A DNA stretch of 64,000 bases, taken from positions 1 through 64,000 of the forward strand of contig CAIRHO010000038.1 in assembly GCA_903878415.1 (NCBI GenBank), written 5' to 3'. The stretch comes from an uncultured Actinomycetes bacterium. Lineage in GTDB: Bacteria; Actinomycetota; Actinomycetes; Nanopelagicales; Nanopelagicaceae. The translations under genes and the position numbers were made by a program. The notes below the pieces were generated by a model. That model was not told the DNA's origin. It made no database searches and saw nothing but the letters and a program-made list of their open reading frames with translations. Position 1 is the stretch's first letter, and each line of letters opens with the position of its first letter. Below are positions 26,237 to 34,701 of this stretch, piece by piece.

Positions 26237-27385
26237 CTATAAGGAGTTAAGAATTCGTCCAATCGAATCGGTGATGATTTCGGGACTTGTTCCAAAATTT
26301 AAACGAACAAATTGTGAATAATCAGCGCCATATGAATGGCCAGGATTAATTGCCACTTTGCCTCTCTCTAAGAAATGGGCAGTCGGGTTTTCGCCTAAAT
26401 TCAACTCAGAAACATCTAACCAAGCTAAGTAACTGCAATCAGGAATTCGATACTTAATTGCTGGAACTTTGGCCGCTAACAGATCAGCAAGTAGGCGCCG
26501 ATTGTCATCCAAGGTTGTAAGTAGGCCACTTAACCATTCGTCACCGGCTTTATATGCGACGGCATTTGCAATTGCACCAAAAAGTGAGGCTCTAGCATGC
26601 ACTGACTTAGGCATCGTATCCAACATGGCATTTAATTTAGGATCCTGCGCGACGATAGTTGCACATTTCAAACCAGCAAGATTAAAAGCCTTACTTGCTG
26701 AAGTTACCGTGATACCAACTTTTTTTGCAATATCTGAGGCTGCTAGAAATGGCGTAAAGGTTGTATCTAAATAAGTTAGCGGAGCATGTATCTCATCACT
26801 AATCACTATTACGTCGTATTTATTCGCTAATTCTGCAATTTGCATCAACTCTGATTTCGTATAAACAGTTCCGACTGGATTGTGCGGATTGCAAAGTAAA
26901 TGAGTTTTAACGCCAGATTTATAAGCTGCTTCAATTCCTGCCATATCTAAAGTGAAATGCATGCCTTCACGCTTTAATGGGACTTCAACTTTTGTTAGCT
27001 TGAGTTCATTTATCCAGGTAAAAAAATTCTCGTAGACCGGAGTATTAATCATTAATTTATCGCCAACACTCATAAAGGTACGTAGAACTTCGATAACGCC
27101 AACTCCAACGTCGCAAGCGATTCGAACTTGTTCTGGATCTAAATTCCAATTCCATTTTCTACTAGCAAACCCTGCAAAATTTTCTTTCAATTCTGGAATC
27201 GGTCCTAAATAACCGGTATCTGAGCGTTCAACTAAATCGTGTAACGCAAACTTTATTGGATCTGCTATCGGAAAATCCATTTCGGCAACCGGCAACGGCA
27301 AAATATCGCTTGGGTAGAAACGCCATTTAGCACTAGATCTTTTCTTCAGTTGGGCTAAAGAATCTGCGATTACTTTTTCACTCAT
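26237..27385 (-). CDS. MalY/PatB-type cystathionine beta-lyase / aminotransferase
   Basis: A 382-residue fold-type I PLP enzyme. It has the MalY-like PLPVAEMDFPIADPI start, HLLCNPHNPVGTVYTKSEL, VISDEIHAPLTY and the Schiff-base Lys in SASKAFNLAGLK. The group cleaves cystathionine to homocysteine, pyruvate and ammonia. ATG is preceded by an AATACT-N6 pattern. Aminotransferase activity cannot be excluded. Confidence 0.88.
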   Translation of the reverse strand: MSEKVIADSLAQLKKRSSAKWRFYPSDILPLPVAEMDFPIADPIKFALHDLVERSDTGYLGPIPELKENFAGFASRKWNWNLDPEQVRIACDVGVGVIEVLRTFMSVGDKLMINTPVYENFFTWINELKLTKVEVPLKREGMHFTLDMAGIEAAYKSGVKTHLLCNPHNPVGTVYTKSELMQIAELANKYDVIVISDEIHAPLTYLDTTFTPFLAASDIAKKVGITVTSASKAFNLAGLKCATIVAQDPKLNAMLDTMPKSVHARASLFGAIANAVAYKAGDEWLSGLLTTLDDNRRLLADLLAAKVPAIKYRIPDCSYLAWLDVSELNLGENPTAHFLERGKVAINPGHSYGADYSQFVRLNFGTSPEIITDSIGRILNSL

Positions 27386-27416
27386 TGCGCCAGTATTCCA
27401 CTAAAAAAAAGTAGTT

Positions 27417-28454
27417 TTACACTTCGTCCGGTTCCAGCCTGCGCGTAGAGTTTCTAACAATGAGTGTTGTAGGAAGTGTAAGTGAATGTAATTCGCTTTT
27501 TGGCGCTTTTAACCGCTCCATTATCGACCAAGCAGCCATCTCGCCCATTACCGTTACTGGCTGTTCGATAGTGGTTAAATCAGAAAATTCAGCCATTTCA
27601 TGGCCATCAAAACCAATAATTGATATATCTTCTGGAACTTTTAATCCATGACGGCGAATCGCTTGTAGTGCGCCGAGTGCCATCTCATCGGATTCCGCAA
27701 AAATTGCAGTTGGTCTATTAGGCCGAGCTAATAAATCATCCATTGCTCTACTAGCACCGTGCATTGTGAAGTCTCCGTAAACTTCTCGAGCTGGATTCCA
27801 TTCGATTCCGCTCTCTGCAAGTACTGACATAAAACCATTTCGGCGATCTTGTGGAACGCTAAAACCAAATGGGTCATCGGGGCGGCCAGAAAGTAAGCCA
27901 ATCTTTTTGTGTCCTTGGTTTACTAAATGTTGAGTCGCGGTTCGTGCGCCAGCAACATCATCAATTGCAACACTTGAACAACGGTCGTGGTGCATTCCAA
28001 CTAACGCAATTGGAATACCCAGGCTAAGCATTGATTCGAATTCTTCTTCGGTTGGTGGCAAGCTAATAACAATTAACGCATCAACTCGACCTTTTAACAT
28101 CTGGTGTTGAAATAGTCGTTCTCGACCTTTCATTTGCGAAAAGTTATAGAGCAGTAGGTCCAAACCAGATTCACGTAGCGCTTGTTCGGCGCCGTTAATA
28201 ACTTGTGCGAAGTACCATCGAGATACATATGGTGCAACAACGCCAACGCTATTTGTTCGACCATATATGGCTTTTGCTGGAGCTTGTGGAATTGGGTAAT
28301 TCAATTTTTCAGCGGCATCAACAATTCTTCTTCTAGTTTCAGCATTTACATGCTGCAAGCCTCGTAATGCGCGCGAAACTGTTGCTGGTGAAACTCCTGC
28401 TTCAATTGCCACTTCTTTAATTCCGATCTTTGAATGGTCGATTTCTAAACTCAC
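27417..28454 (-). CDS. LacI-family transcriptional regulator
   Basis: A 345-residue repressor. The N-terminal helix-turn-helix and hinge are IGIKEVAIEAGVSPATVSRAL ... VNAETRRRIVDAAEKLNYP, followed by a periplasmic-binding-like effector domain (VGVVAPYVSRWYFAQVINGAEQ; SIIGFDGHEMAEF). GTG 28454, which follows a GGAGGT site, is preferred over the longer frame to 28496. A 16-bp palindrome lies just upstream of the start, consistent with autoregulation. The effector is probably a sugar but is not identifiable. No sugar operon is adjacent. Confidence 0.9.
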   Translation of the reverse strand: MSLEIDHSKIGIKEVAIEAGVSPATVSRALRGLQHVNAETRRRIVDAAEKLNYPIPQAPAKAIYGRTNSVGVVAPYVSRWYFAQVINGAEQALRESGLDLLLYNFSQMKGRERLFQHQMLKGRVDALIVISLPPTEEEFESMLSLGIPIALVGMHHDRCSSVAIDDVAGARTATQHLVNQGHKKIGLLSGRPDDPFGFSVPQDRRNGFMSVLAESGIEWNPAREVYGDFTMHGASRAMDDLLARPNRPTAIFAESDEMALGALQAIRRHGLKVPEDISIIGFDGHEMAEFSDLTTIEQPVTVMGEMAAWSIMERLKAPKSELHSLTLPTTLIVRNSTRRLEPDEV

Positions 28455-28478
28455 TCGAGACCTCCAATTAAAGAATGC

Positions 28479-28494
28479 GCTGCAAATTTGCAGC
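28479..28494. promoter_or_regulatory. Palindromic operator candidate (GCTGCAAATTTGCAGC)
   Basis: A perfect 16-bp palindrome 25 bases upstream of the LacI-type gene start. LacI-family proteins often repress their own genes from such sites. The centre is A-T rather than the more usual C-G, so the match to the family is partial. Confidence 0.6.
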
Positions 28495-28546
28495 AAAAAT
28501 TTGCGGAAAGGCTAAAAGTAGAGTGAAAATCGCAATCTGGCTAGCC

Positions 28547-28566
28547 GCAAATTGGTATTAATTTGC
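28547..28566. repeat. Inverted repeat of the same GCAAATT half-site
   Basis: GCAAATT, six bases, AATTTGC. The half-site matches the palindrome at 28479. It lies 3 bases from the stop of the upstream TerC gene, so it may be a second operator or a weak 3' hairpin of that gene. Confidence 0.45.
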
Positions 28567-28568
28567 AG

Positions 28569-29462
28569 TTAAGCGATTTTCTTTTGGCCTTTAAGCAGGC
28601 TAAGCACGGTAGTTAGTAGTAATACTCCAAGAATTACCGAAAGGCTTAATGCCAAAGAAATTTCCGGAATGGGCACGCCAAAGAATTTCTCCCACCCTTG
28701 AAAGTGAGAGGCCTCAAAAATCAATTTGAGTCCGATGAACCCTAAAATAATCGCAAGCCCTTCGGAGAGATAAATTAGTTTTTTCATTAAACCACCAATA
28801 ATAAAGTAAAGCTGCCTTAATCCCATTAGCGCAAAAATATTTGCTGTCACCACAATATATGGATCTTTAGTGAGACCAAATATAGCTGGAATGGAATCAA
28901 ATGCGAAAATAACATTTGTAGTTGCAATCGCTGATAGCGCAATTACGAAGTAGGAAGCACCTTTCTTATGAAGAAACCTAATAAACGGTCCCTCTTCATA
29001 CTCTTCTTCGGAATCCTCCGCGATCAATTTGTATGCTGTGTAAAGTAGGAAAGCTCCGAATATGAAAAATACCCACGACCATCGATTTACAAGCGCTGAT
29101 CCAGCTCCAATAAAGATTCCACGAAGGAAGAGTGACATCACAATTCCAATTAGTAGTACCAATTCTTCTTTCTCTTGGCTGACTTTCATCCGTGCCAAAA
29201 TTAAAATAAAGACAAATAAGTTATCCATTGAGAGCGAATACTCAGTTATCCAACCTGCGAAGAATTCTCCCTGTGCTTGCGCATTGCCCCAACTTCCCAT
29301 GGATAAACCGAATGCAATTGCAAGTGAAATATAAAAAACCGTCCAGATTGCAGCAGCTTTAATAGTTGTGACTTTATGTCGATTAGTAATAGCAATCAAG
29401 AGATCAATTGTGAGAATCAAGCCAAGAACTAATAGCGTTACTAACCATACTGTTGCACTCAT
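28569..29462 (-). CDS. TerC-family membrane protein, copy 2
   Basis: A 297-residue TerC protein, the same length as copy 1 and collinear with it throughout: FFAGWITEYSLSMDNLFVFILILA, ATTNVIFAFDSIPAIFGLTKDP and FALMGLRQLYFIIGGL. The DNA is clearly diverged, so the duplication is not recent. The presumed role is metal-ion export or supply to secreted proteins. TATGAT-N6-ATG suggests a leaderless message. Confidence 0.9.
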   Translation of the reverse strand: MSATVWLVTLLVLGLILTIDLLIAITNRHKVTTIKAAAIWTVFYISLAIAFGLSMGSWGNAQAQGEFFAGWITEYSLSMDNLFVFILILARMKVSQEKEELVLLIGIVMSLFLRGIFIGAGSALVNRWSWVFFIFGAFLLYTAYKLIAEDSEEEYEEGPFIRFLHKKGASYFVIALSAIATTNVIFAFDSIPAIFGLTKDPYIVVTANIFALMGLRQLYFIIGGLMKKLIYLSEGLAIILGFIGLKLIFEASHFQGWEKFFGVPIPEISLALSLSVILGVLLLTTVLSLLKGQKKIA

Positions 29463-29468
29463 AGGTGA

Positions 29469-29474
29469 ATCATA
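29469..29474 (-). promoter_or_regulatory. Candidate -10 (TATGAT) of leaderless terC copy 2
   Basis: Reading leftward, TATGAT is followed by TCACCT and ATG, with no ribosome site. Confidence 0.55.
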
Positions 29475-29519
29475 TTAAAGTAATTAAGTAATTGCACTTT
29501 ACTATGCGAAGGAGAACTT

Positions 29520-30107
29520 GTGTCCGCACAGATTGAGACCAATATCAAAGTTGAATTTAATTCTAGAGACCGAATTAGCGTGCTATTTAGGTTGATTTTG
29601 GTCGCGCCAATCGCAATTTACTCTTCTTCTTTTTCAATTTCAGACGCTACGAATGGCTGGCCCACTGCGTTCCTAGTTCTACCGGCGCTATTTGCACTAG
29701 TTTTTCGTGAGGTCTATCCAACTTATGTACTTAGTTTTAATAAAGCGCTTCTTGGGCTTTCAAATCGAATAGTCGCTTTTGTGCTTTTACTTCAAGATGG
29801 TTATCCATCAATTGAGTCGGATCCAAGAGTTGAAATAACTTTTCCAGAAATTGAAGGTGGTAAGAAATTAAATCGCTACTTACCTCTTGTTAAATGGATC
29901 TTGGCACTCCCACTTTATTTAGTAGGCGCGGTCTATGCCGTTTATGCATTGGCGCTCACAATTTTTGCGTGGATTTCGATTTTAACTTCTGGCGAGTATC
30001 CAGAATGGTGTTCTAAAGGTGTGGTCGGAACAATTTCATATTGGAACCGACTAGCGGGATATGCGTTCTTACTAGTAACAGATGAATACCCAGACTTTAA
30101 TATCTGA
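29520..30107 (+). CDS. DUF4389-like membrane protein
   Basis: A 195-residue protein with hydrophobic segments at about 22-42, 52-70 and 123-160. Residue patterns such as RISVLFRLILVAPIAI, LPLVKWILALPLYLVG and YWNRLAGYAFLLVTDEYPDF match the DUF4389 family, which has no known function. GTG 29520 is preceded by AGGAGA. Its 3' end overlaps the start of the alkA-like gene by 26 bases. Confidence 0.72.
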   Translation: MSAQIETNIKVEFNSRDRISVLFRLILVAPIAIYSSSFSISDATNGWPTAFLVLPALFALVFREVYPTYVLSFNKALLGLSNRIVAFVLLLQDGYPSIESDPRVEITFPEIEGGKKLNRYLPLVKWILALPLYLVGAVYAVYALALTIFAWISILTSGEYPEWCSKGVVGTISYWNRLAGYAFLLVTDEYPDFNI

Positions 30108-30717
30108 TAATAAGGCAAGAGCTATTGCAAAGAAGATAGTTGAGATTGATCCAGCCTTTACAAAAGTAATTTCCGAATCTAAATTATGTACTATTGGCAG
30201 AACAAAATCGGATCAAACCCATTTCAGTTCTCTTGCTGCATCAATTCTTTCCCAACAATTATCTACGAAGGCCGCAGATACGATCATTAAGCGAACCATT
30301 GAGACAGCGGGCGGAGAGTTGACGCCAAGAAGAGTTGCTAAATTGAGTCAAGAACAAATTCGTGCCTCTGGAGTTTCCGGAGCTAAAACTAGGTCCCTTA
30401 CCGAACTTAGTAATGTCTTTCTTGATAAGAAATCTGGTGTTCATAAATTGCATGAGCTATCTGATTCTGAAATTTCTGCGCTACTTCTTCCATTATTTGG
30501 CATCGGTCGATGGACTATAGAGATGTTCTTAATGTTTCAACTTGGCCGGCTAGATGTTTGGCCGGTTGGAGATCTAGGTGTTAGGCGTGGTTGGGAAAAG
30601 ATTCATAAAGCGAGAGTTGAATTAGAACCAAAAAAATTGGAAAAACTTGGCGATAAATTTGTGGGTTTTCGAAGTCATGTTGCTTGGTATTGCTGGCGTG
30701 GCACCGAACTTATTTAG
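30082..30717 (+). CDS. DNA-3-methyladenine glycosylase II (AlkA/HhH-GPD family)
   Basis: A 211-residue base-excision repair glycosylase. It has ASILSQQLSTKAADTI, a helix-hairpin-helix near ALLLPLFGIGRWTIEMFLMF and the catalytic Asp in VWPVGDLGVRRG, the G/P...D pattern. No iron-sulfur cysteines follow, which fits AlkA rather than EndoIII. The start overlaps the previous gene; no better start exists downstream. Confidence 0.88.
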   Translation: MNTQTLISDNKARAIAKKIVEIDPAFTKVISESKLCTIGRTKSDQTHFSSLAASILSQQLSTKAADTIIKRTIETAGGELTPRRVAKLSQEQIRASGVSGAKTRSLTELSNVFLDKKSGVHKLHELSDSEISALLLPLFGIGRWTIEMFLMFQLGRLDVWPVGDLGVRRGWEKIHKARVELEPKKLEKLGDKFVGFRSHVAWYCWRGTELI

Positions 30718-31153
30718 GTTCGAGAATTAACGAAACTGAATTAATGCACCAACGTTGATCTGTTGGCACGTCATAACCTTCGCCTTCAAAAACATGGCCG
30801 AGATGGGAGCCGCAAGATGCGCATCGCGCCTCAGTTCTAACTCTTGGGAAGAGTGACCGATCCTCAATCAAGAGAACTGCGTCATCTGTAGTGGGTGCGT
30901 AAAAAGATGGCCAACCGCAGCCAGAGTGAAATTTAGTTTCGCTCCGAAAAAGTTCAGCGTTGCAAGCTTTGCATTTATAAACACCAACAGTTTCAGAATC
31001 AGTATATTCACCAGTAAAAGGGCGTTCGGTTCCAGCTTTACGTAAGACATCAAAAGAGAGCGGATCTAATTTAGCTTTTAATTCCAGATCATTTAATTGA
31101 ATTGGAAATGCATTCCCGCTGGGAGTAACTAGCGGTAACTCTTCGTTATTCAT
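30710..31153 (-). CDS. msrB: Peptide-methionine (R)-S-oxide reductase
   Basis: A 147-residue MsrB. It shows the SelR fold motifs FHSGCGWPSFYAP and the catalytic region RCASCGSHLGHVFEGEG ... RWCINSVSL, with Cys of the RWCINS segment as the reactive residue, and two CXXC pairs for zinc. It repairs the R form of methionine sulfoxide. It overlaps msrA by eight bases in the same direction, and its end overlaps the convergent alkA-like gene. Confidence 0.95.
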   Translation of the reverse strand: MNNEELPLVTPSGNAFPIQLNDLELKAKLDPLSFDVLRKAGTERPFTGEYTDSETVGVYKCKACNAELFRSETKFHSGCGWPSFYAPTTDDAVLLIEDRSLFPRVRTEARCASCGSHLGHVFEGEGYDVPTDQRWCINSVSLILEPK

Positions 31154-31670
31154 GCGCAGCCATCGGAAATTCTATTCCGGTTGACGAATGACAATCGTAA
31201 CCATTTGGATTTTTTTCTAGGTAGCGTTGGTGATACTCCTCGGCAATCCAATACTTATGCTCGCCTACTTCTTGAATTTCGGTAACAATTTCACCGATTC
31301 CAACCTTCGTTAGTTCGGCTTCATAAATATCTCTAGTGTTTACCGCATCAATCATCTGCTCCGGAGTGGTGGTAAAGATTGCGCTGCGATACTGGGTGCC
31401 GATATCACCACCTTGTTTGTTAAGCGAAGTTGGATCATGCATAACCCAAAATTCTTCAAGTAAACGTTTGTAAGAAATTGCGCTTGAATCAAACTCAACT
31501 TTAACTAATTCTGCATGGCCCGTTTTCCCAGTACAAACTTCTTCATAAGTTGGATTAGAGGTAGCCCCTCCCATATAACCAACTGATGTATTTGTGACAC
31601 CATCGAGATTCCAAAATCTACGCTCAGCGCCCCAGAAGCAACCCGTTGCAAAATATGCGAAATCAGACAT
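31146..31670 (-). CDS. msrA: Peptide-methionine (S)-S-oxide reductase
   Basis: A 174-residue MsrA with the catalytic motif GCFWGAERRFW near the N-terminus, GYMGGATSNPTYEEVCTG, and EFWVMHDPTSLNKQGGDIGTQYRS. It reduces the S form of methionine sulfoxide in proteins. It overlaps msrB downstream, so both enzymes are produced together. Confidence 0.95.
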   Translation of the reverse strand: MSDFAYFATGCFWGAERRFWNLDGVTNTSVGYMGGATSNPTYEEVCTGKTGHAELVKVEFDSSAISYKRLLEEFWVMHDPTSLNKQGGDIGTQYRSAIFTTTPEQMIDAVNTRDIYEAELTKVGIGEIVTEIQEVGEHKYWIAEEYHQRYLEKNPNGYDCHSSTGIEFPMAAHE

Positions 31671-31761
31671 GACTATATTCTTTCAGGGATTATGAGATAA
31701 AGCACTTTAAGCGAATTGCCAGGTGAATGTCCTTGTTAATACAACTTTAAACAGGGAGAAT

Positions 31762-31881
31762 ATGCATATTGTCGATTCCGGCGATCAGCAGAAAATACAT
31801 TGGTTTTGGTTCGGTCATGTCGAAAGTCAAGACAGAGCCACGGTAAAAGTTAGGAGGGGTAGGAATGGATTGGCGTCATAA
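31762..31881 (+). CDS. Possible 39-codon leader ORF upstream of whiB1
   Basis: ATG 31762 follows GGGAGA closely and opens a 39-residue frame (ending RRGRNGLAS) that runs into the first codons of the whiB gene in another frame and covers its ribosome site. It could affect whiB translation, or be chance. The 193-base gap upstream of whiB holds nothing else I can support. Confidence 0.25.
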   Translation: MHIVDSGDQQKIHWFWFGHVESQDRATVKVRRGRNGLAS

Positions 31882-32134
31882 ATCAGCTTGTCGCGATGAA
31901 GATCCAGAACTCTTCTTCCCGATTGGTAATACCGGTCCTGCGTTAGCTCAAATTGAAGAAGCGAAAAAAGTCTGTAATCGCTGCGATGTAAGAGAAGCTT
32001 GCTTGGCTTGGGCGCTAGAAAGCGGACAGGATGCTGGCGTATGGGGTGGGCTTTCTGAAGATGAACGCCGCGCTATGAAACGCCGCGCTGCTAGAAACCG
32101 CGCTCGACAATTAGAAAATCAGAACCGCTTCTAA
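31865..32134 (+). CDS. whiB1: WhiB-family iron-sulfur regulator (WhiB1-like)
   Basis: An 89-residue Wbl protein. The four cluster cysteines are C9, C37, C40 and C46, followed by the GVWGG turn (58-62) and a basic C-terminus (MKRRAARNRARQ) for DNA contact. Wbl proteins hold a [4Fe-4S] cluster sensitive to NO or O2 and work with the major sigma factor. AGGAGGGG precedes the start. Convergent with the PdtaS-type kinase (4-base overlap), as in Mycobacterium Rv3219/Rv3220c, which supports the WhiB1 assignment. Confidence 0.92.
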   Translation: MDWRHKSACRDEDPELFFPIGNTGPALAQIEEAKKVCNRCDVREACLAWALESGQDAGVWGGLSEDERRAMKRRAARNRARQLENQNRF

Positions 32135-33612
32135 TTTCTAATCGGAAAAGTCACAATAGCTTCAGTGCCTTGCGATAACCGCTTAAATTCAATACTTCCA
32201 TTTAATTCATTAACTGTAAGAGTTTGCACAATTTGTAAACCTAAGTTTGCTTGATGCTCTGGTGTAAACCCTTCCGAAAGTCCACTGCCATTATCACTTA
32301 CATAAACTTTGCATAAAGTCTCACTTCGTTCGACCCGAAGTTCTAGCTTGGAGCCAATGCTCTCTAAGCCATGTTCAAGTGCATTATGAATTAGTTCGGT
32401 GAGTACTAAAGCAAGTGGCGTCGCAACTATCGCGGGAAAACCACCAAAATTACCAGTTCGTTCAATTGTGATTTCATTAGTTCTAGTACTTAATACCACT
32501 GCATTAGCCATTATTCGATCCATTACTTCATCGAAAGCAACTCTCTCTTTATCGCTTGTAGAAAGCGTTTCGTGCACAATCGCGATAGATGCAACTCTGC
32601 GCACAGCTTCCTCAAGCGCTGCACTAGCGTTTGGATCATCAATCCGCCGTGATTGCAATCTTAGTAAAGCTGAAACTGTCTGCAAATTATTCTTAACTCG
32701 ATGATGAATTTCCCGAATAGTTGCATCTTTTGAAAGTAGCGCTCTATCTCGTCTCCTTAATTCGGTAACGTTATGCGCTAACACAATTGCGCCAATTCGA
32801 TCGTTAGCTTGGGTTAATGGAATTGAAAGTAAATCAATGGTGCCAGTTTCGCAATCAAATTCCTCACGGCGTAGCGCTTTTCCACTCATTGCAACGTGCC
32901 AATTCTCTTCACGTGGAATGTGTCTGATGGTTCCAGTTTGCAGCGAATCCAAAACATCACCTAAATTATGGCCTTCTAAATCACTTGGCCAACCAACTTT
33001 ATTTAGCGCAGATCTCGCATTTGGACTAGCAAAAATCACTACGCCATTTACATCTAATCTGATTAAGCCATCTCCAACTCGAGGCGCTGACTCTGCGAGA
33101 TAGACACTTTCCTTTATTGGGAAGTTACCTTCGGAAACCATTCTGTAAATTTTATGAGCAATCTCGCGATAATTTAATTCGAGTTTGGATGGAGTGCGCA
33201 TTGTTTCAACATTACGATGGCGCGAAATTACGGCTATGAACTTTCCTTCAAAAAATACGGGCACAGTCTCTTCTTTTACAAGAATTTCGCCAACTTCTTC
33301 AGGTTCGGTGTCGCGGATTATTTCACCATTAGATAGCGCTTGGTCAATTCGAGGCTTGCTCCCCCAGAGAATTTCGTTACCAATTACATTCTGGCTAAAA
33401 ACCGTTGCTGCAGTTGTTGGGCGGATATGTGAAATTGCAATATGTCCTTCTGGCCATGACCGATAATCTTTTCGTCGAGGAACCCAGAGTATTAAATCTG
33501 CAAATGAGAGATCGGCTAATAATTGCCATTCAGCTACCAACTCGGATAATCGCAAAATATCAGATTCACTTAACGCAGTTCGTTGCGTAAGCGCGCTATT
33601 GAAAGTTTGCAT
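32131..33612 (-). CDS. pdtaS: PdtaS-type sensor histidine kinase
   Basis: A 493-residue soluble kinase with a GAF-like N-terminal domain, a PAS domain (about 175-290) and a HisKA_2 domain with IREIHHRVKNNLQTVSALLRL, where the phosphorylated His lies in HHRVKNN. The ATP-binding part has VLTELIHNALEHG and VSDNGSGLSEG. Its mycobacterial counterpart (Rv3220c) is cytosolic and signals to the RNA-binding antiterminator PdtaR, which is not in the window. TAGGAT-N6-ATG suggests a leaderless message. Confidence 0.92.
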   Translation of the reverse strand: MQTFNSALTQRTALSESDILRLSELVAEWQLLADLSFADLILWVPRRKDYRSWPEGHIAISHIRPTTAATVFSQNVIGNEILWGSKPRIDQALSNGEIIRDTEPEEVGEILVKEETVPVFFEGKFIAVISRHRNVETMRTPSKLELNYREIAHKIYRMVSEGNFPIKESVYLAESAPRVGDGLIRLDVNGVVIFASPNARSALNKVGWPSDLEGHNLGDVLDSLQTGTIRHIPREENWHVAMSGKALRREEFDCETGTIDLLSIPLTQANDRIGAIVLAHNVTELRRRDRALLSKDATIREIHHRVKNNLQTVSALLRLQSRRIDDPNASAALEEAVRRVASIAIVHETLSTSDKERVAFDEVMDRIMANAVVLSTRTNEITIERTGNFGGFPAIVATPLALVLTELIHNALEHGLESIGSKLELRVERSETLCKVYVSDNGSGLSEGFTPEHQANLGLQIVQTLTVNELNGSIEFKRLSQGTEAIVTFPIRN

Positions 33613-33618
33613 GGGGAA

Positions 33619-33624
33619 ATCCTA
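33619..33624 (-). promoter_or_regulatory. Candidate -10 (TAGGAT) of leaderless pdtaS
   Basis: Reading leftward, TAGGAT is followed by TTCCCC and then ATG. It sits in the short gap after the CpaE-like gene stop. Confidence 0.55.
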
Positions 33625-33633
33625 GCGAGAAGT

Positions 33634-34701
33634 TCAAGCCTCTAGATTCTCAATTCGAGCAAGCAGTTCAACGAAAGACTTTCGAATCGCGCTACGCGGG
33701 GCTACTCCGTGGATTGGCGAACAATTGGTTTGAGCCCGATCAAAAGATGAGTAGTCATAAGGAATTACCATTCCTAAATCAAGCGGCACCAAATCAAAAA
33801 ATCTCCGTTCAATAGCTTTGTGGCGTCTTGATGTCCCAGATTTATTAAGAATATAGAAATCTTTTATATTCTTCGGTAAATCTGCCCGGTTATCAATAAA
33901 CCTTTCAAGCGCACGTATTGAATATTCCTCGGAATTTGCAACATAAATGATCGCACTCAATTTCTCAAACCAATGCGCAAATTCTTGGGCTAATTTTCTA
34001 CGATCAATGATTGCATCTGAAATCTTTGGCATCACCCCAAGATCTACATAAATTTTGGAGTTTAAATCAATTAGCGCTTGGAATTTTTCATTAGTGGCGC
34101 TTAAGTCGGTATACAACGAAAGTTTCGCGGACACTTTAAATTCATTGCGCAATTTTTCGTCAGATTGTCCGAGCAAAAGTGCCATCGCAGGCGCAACATT
34201 ATCGGCGTCAACAATTGCAGTTTCGTGTTTTTGAGATGACTCTGCGGCAAGATTCATTGCTATTGAAGTTCGTCCTGGAGCACCGGCACTTCCGATGACA
34301 CCGACCAGCGATCGATATCTTGGCGATGTATTAAACGGTGCCGCAGAATTTGAATGAAGCAACGGATTACGTAGTGATCTAGCAATCAACTCATTTAGGG
34401 AGTTCAAATCTAGTGGAACTCCGCCAACGCCTAATTCAATTATTGAAGTTTCAGAATCGTTCCATTTTCCTAACTCGATAGCATTTATTCCAGGCAAGTC
34501 TTTAGCAAAAATTACGATCCATCTGGCACCGTCTAAAACTCTATTCTTTAGCGCTGCCATCAATTCTTCTCCCGAAATCGCCCTGGATATAATATTTTTC
34601 CCAGATTCAAAGAGAGTTCGAGCCACGAAAGATTCTCGCTCTGGATTAGCGATACCAGTGATTACATTTATTCCAGATTTAGATGTATTCAGATTAACCA
34701 T
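33634..34701 (-). CDS. CpaE/TadZ-like MinD-family protein with altered Walker A
   Basis: A 355-residue protein with an N-terminal receiver-like domain (about 1-110) and a MinD/ParA-fold C-terminus (SLVGVIGSAGAPGRTSIAMNLAA ... AIVDADNVAPAMALLLG). The deviant Walker A of active family members (KGGxGKT/S) is here SAGAPGRTS: the signature Lys is missing and the terminal Lys is Arg, so ATP binding may be weak or lost. Relatives localise Tad pili or act at the septum (Ssd). It overlaps the SAF-domain gene by eight bases. ATG 34701 lacks a clear ribosome site. Confidence 0.75.
   Translation of the reverse strand: MVNLNTSKSGINVITGIANPERESFVARTLFESGKNIISRAISGEELMAALKNRVLDGARWIVIFAKDLPGINAIELGKWNDSETSIIELGVGGVPLDLNSLNELIARSLRNPLLHSNSAAPFNTSPRYRSLVGVIGSAGAPGRTSIAMNLAAESSQKHETAIVDADNVAPAMALLLGQSDEKLRNEFKVSAKLSLYTDLSATNEKFQALIDLNSKIYVDLGVMPKISDAIIDRRKLAQEFAHWFEKLSAIIYVANSEEYSIRALERFIDNRADLPKNIKDFYILNKSGTSRRHKAIERRFFDLVPLDLGMVIPYDYSSFDRAQTNCSPIHGVAPRSAIRKSFVELLARIENLEA

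Noticed and set aside
24778-29462. Recent tandem duplication of terC
   Set aside because: The protein motifs match but the DNA of the two copies has diverged too much for a recent event, and unrelated genes lie between.
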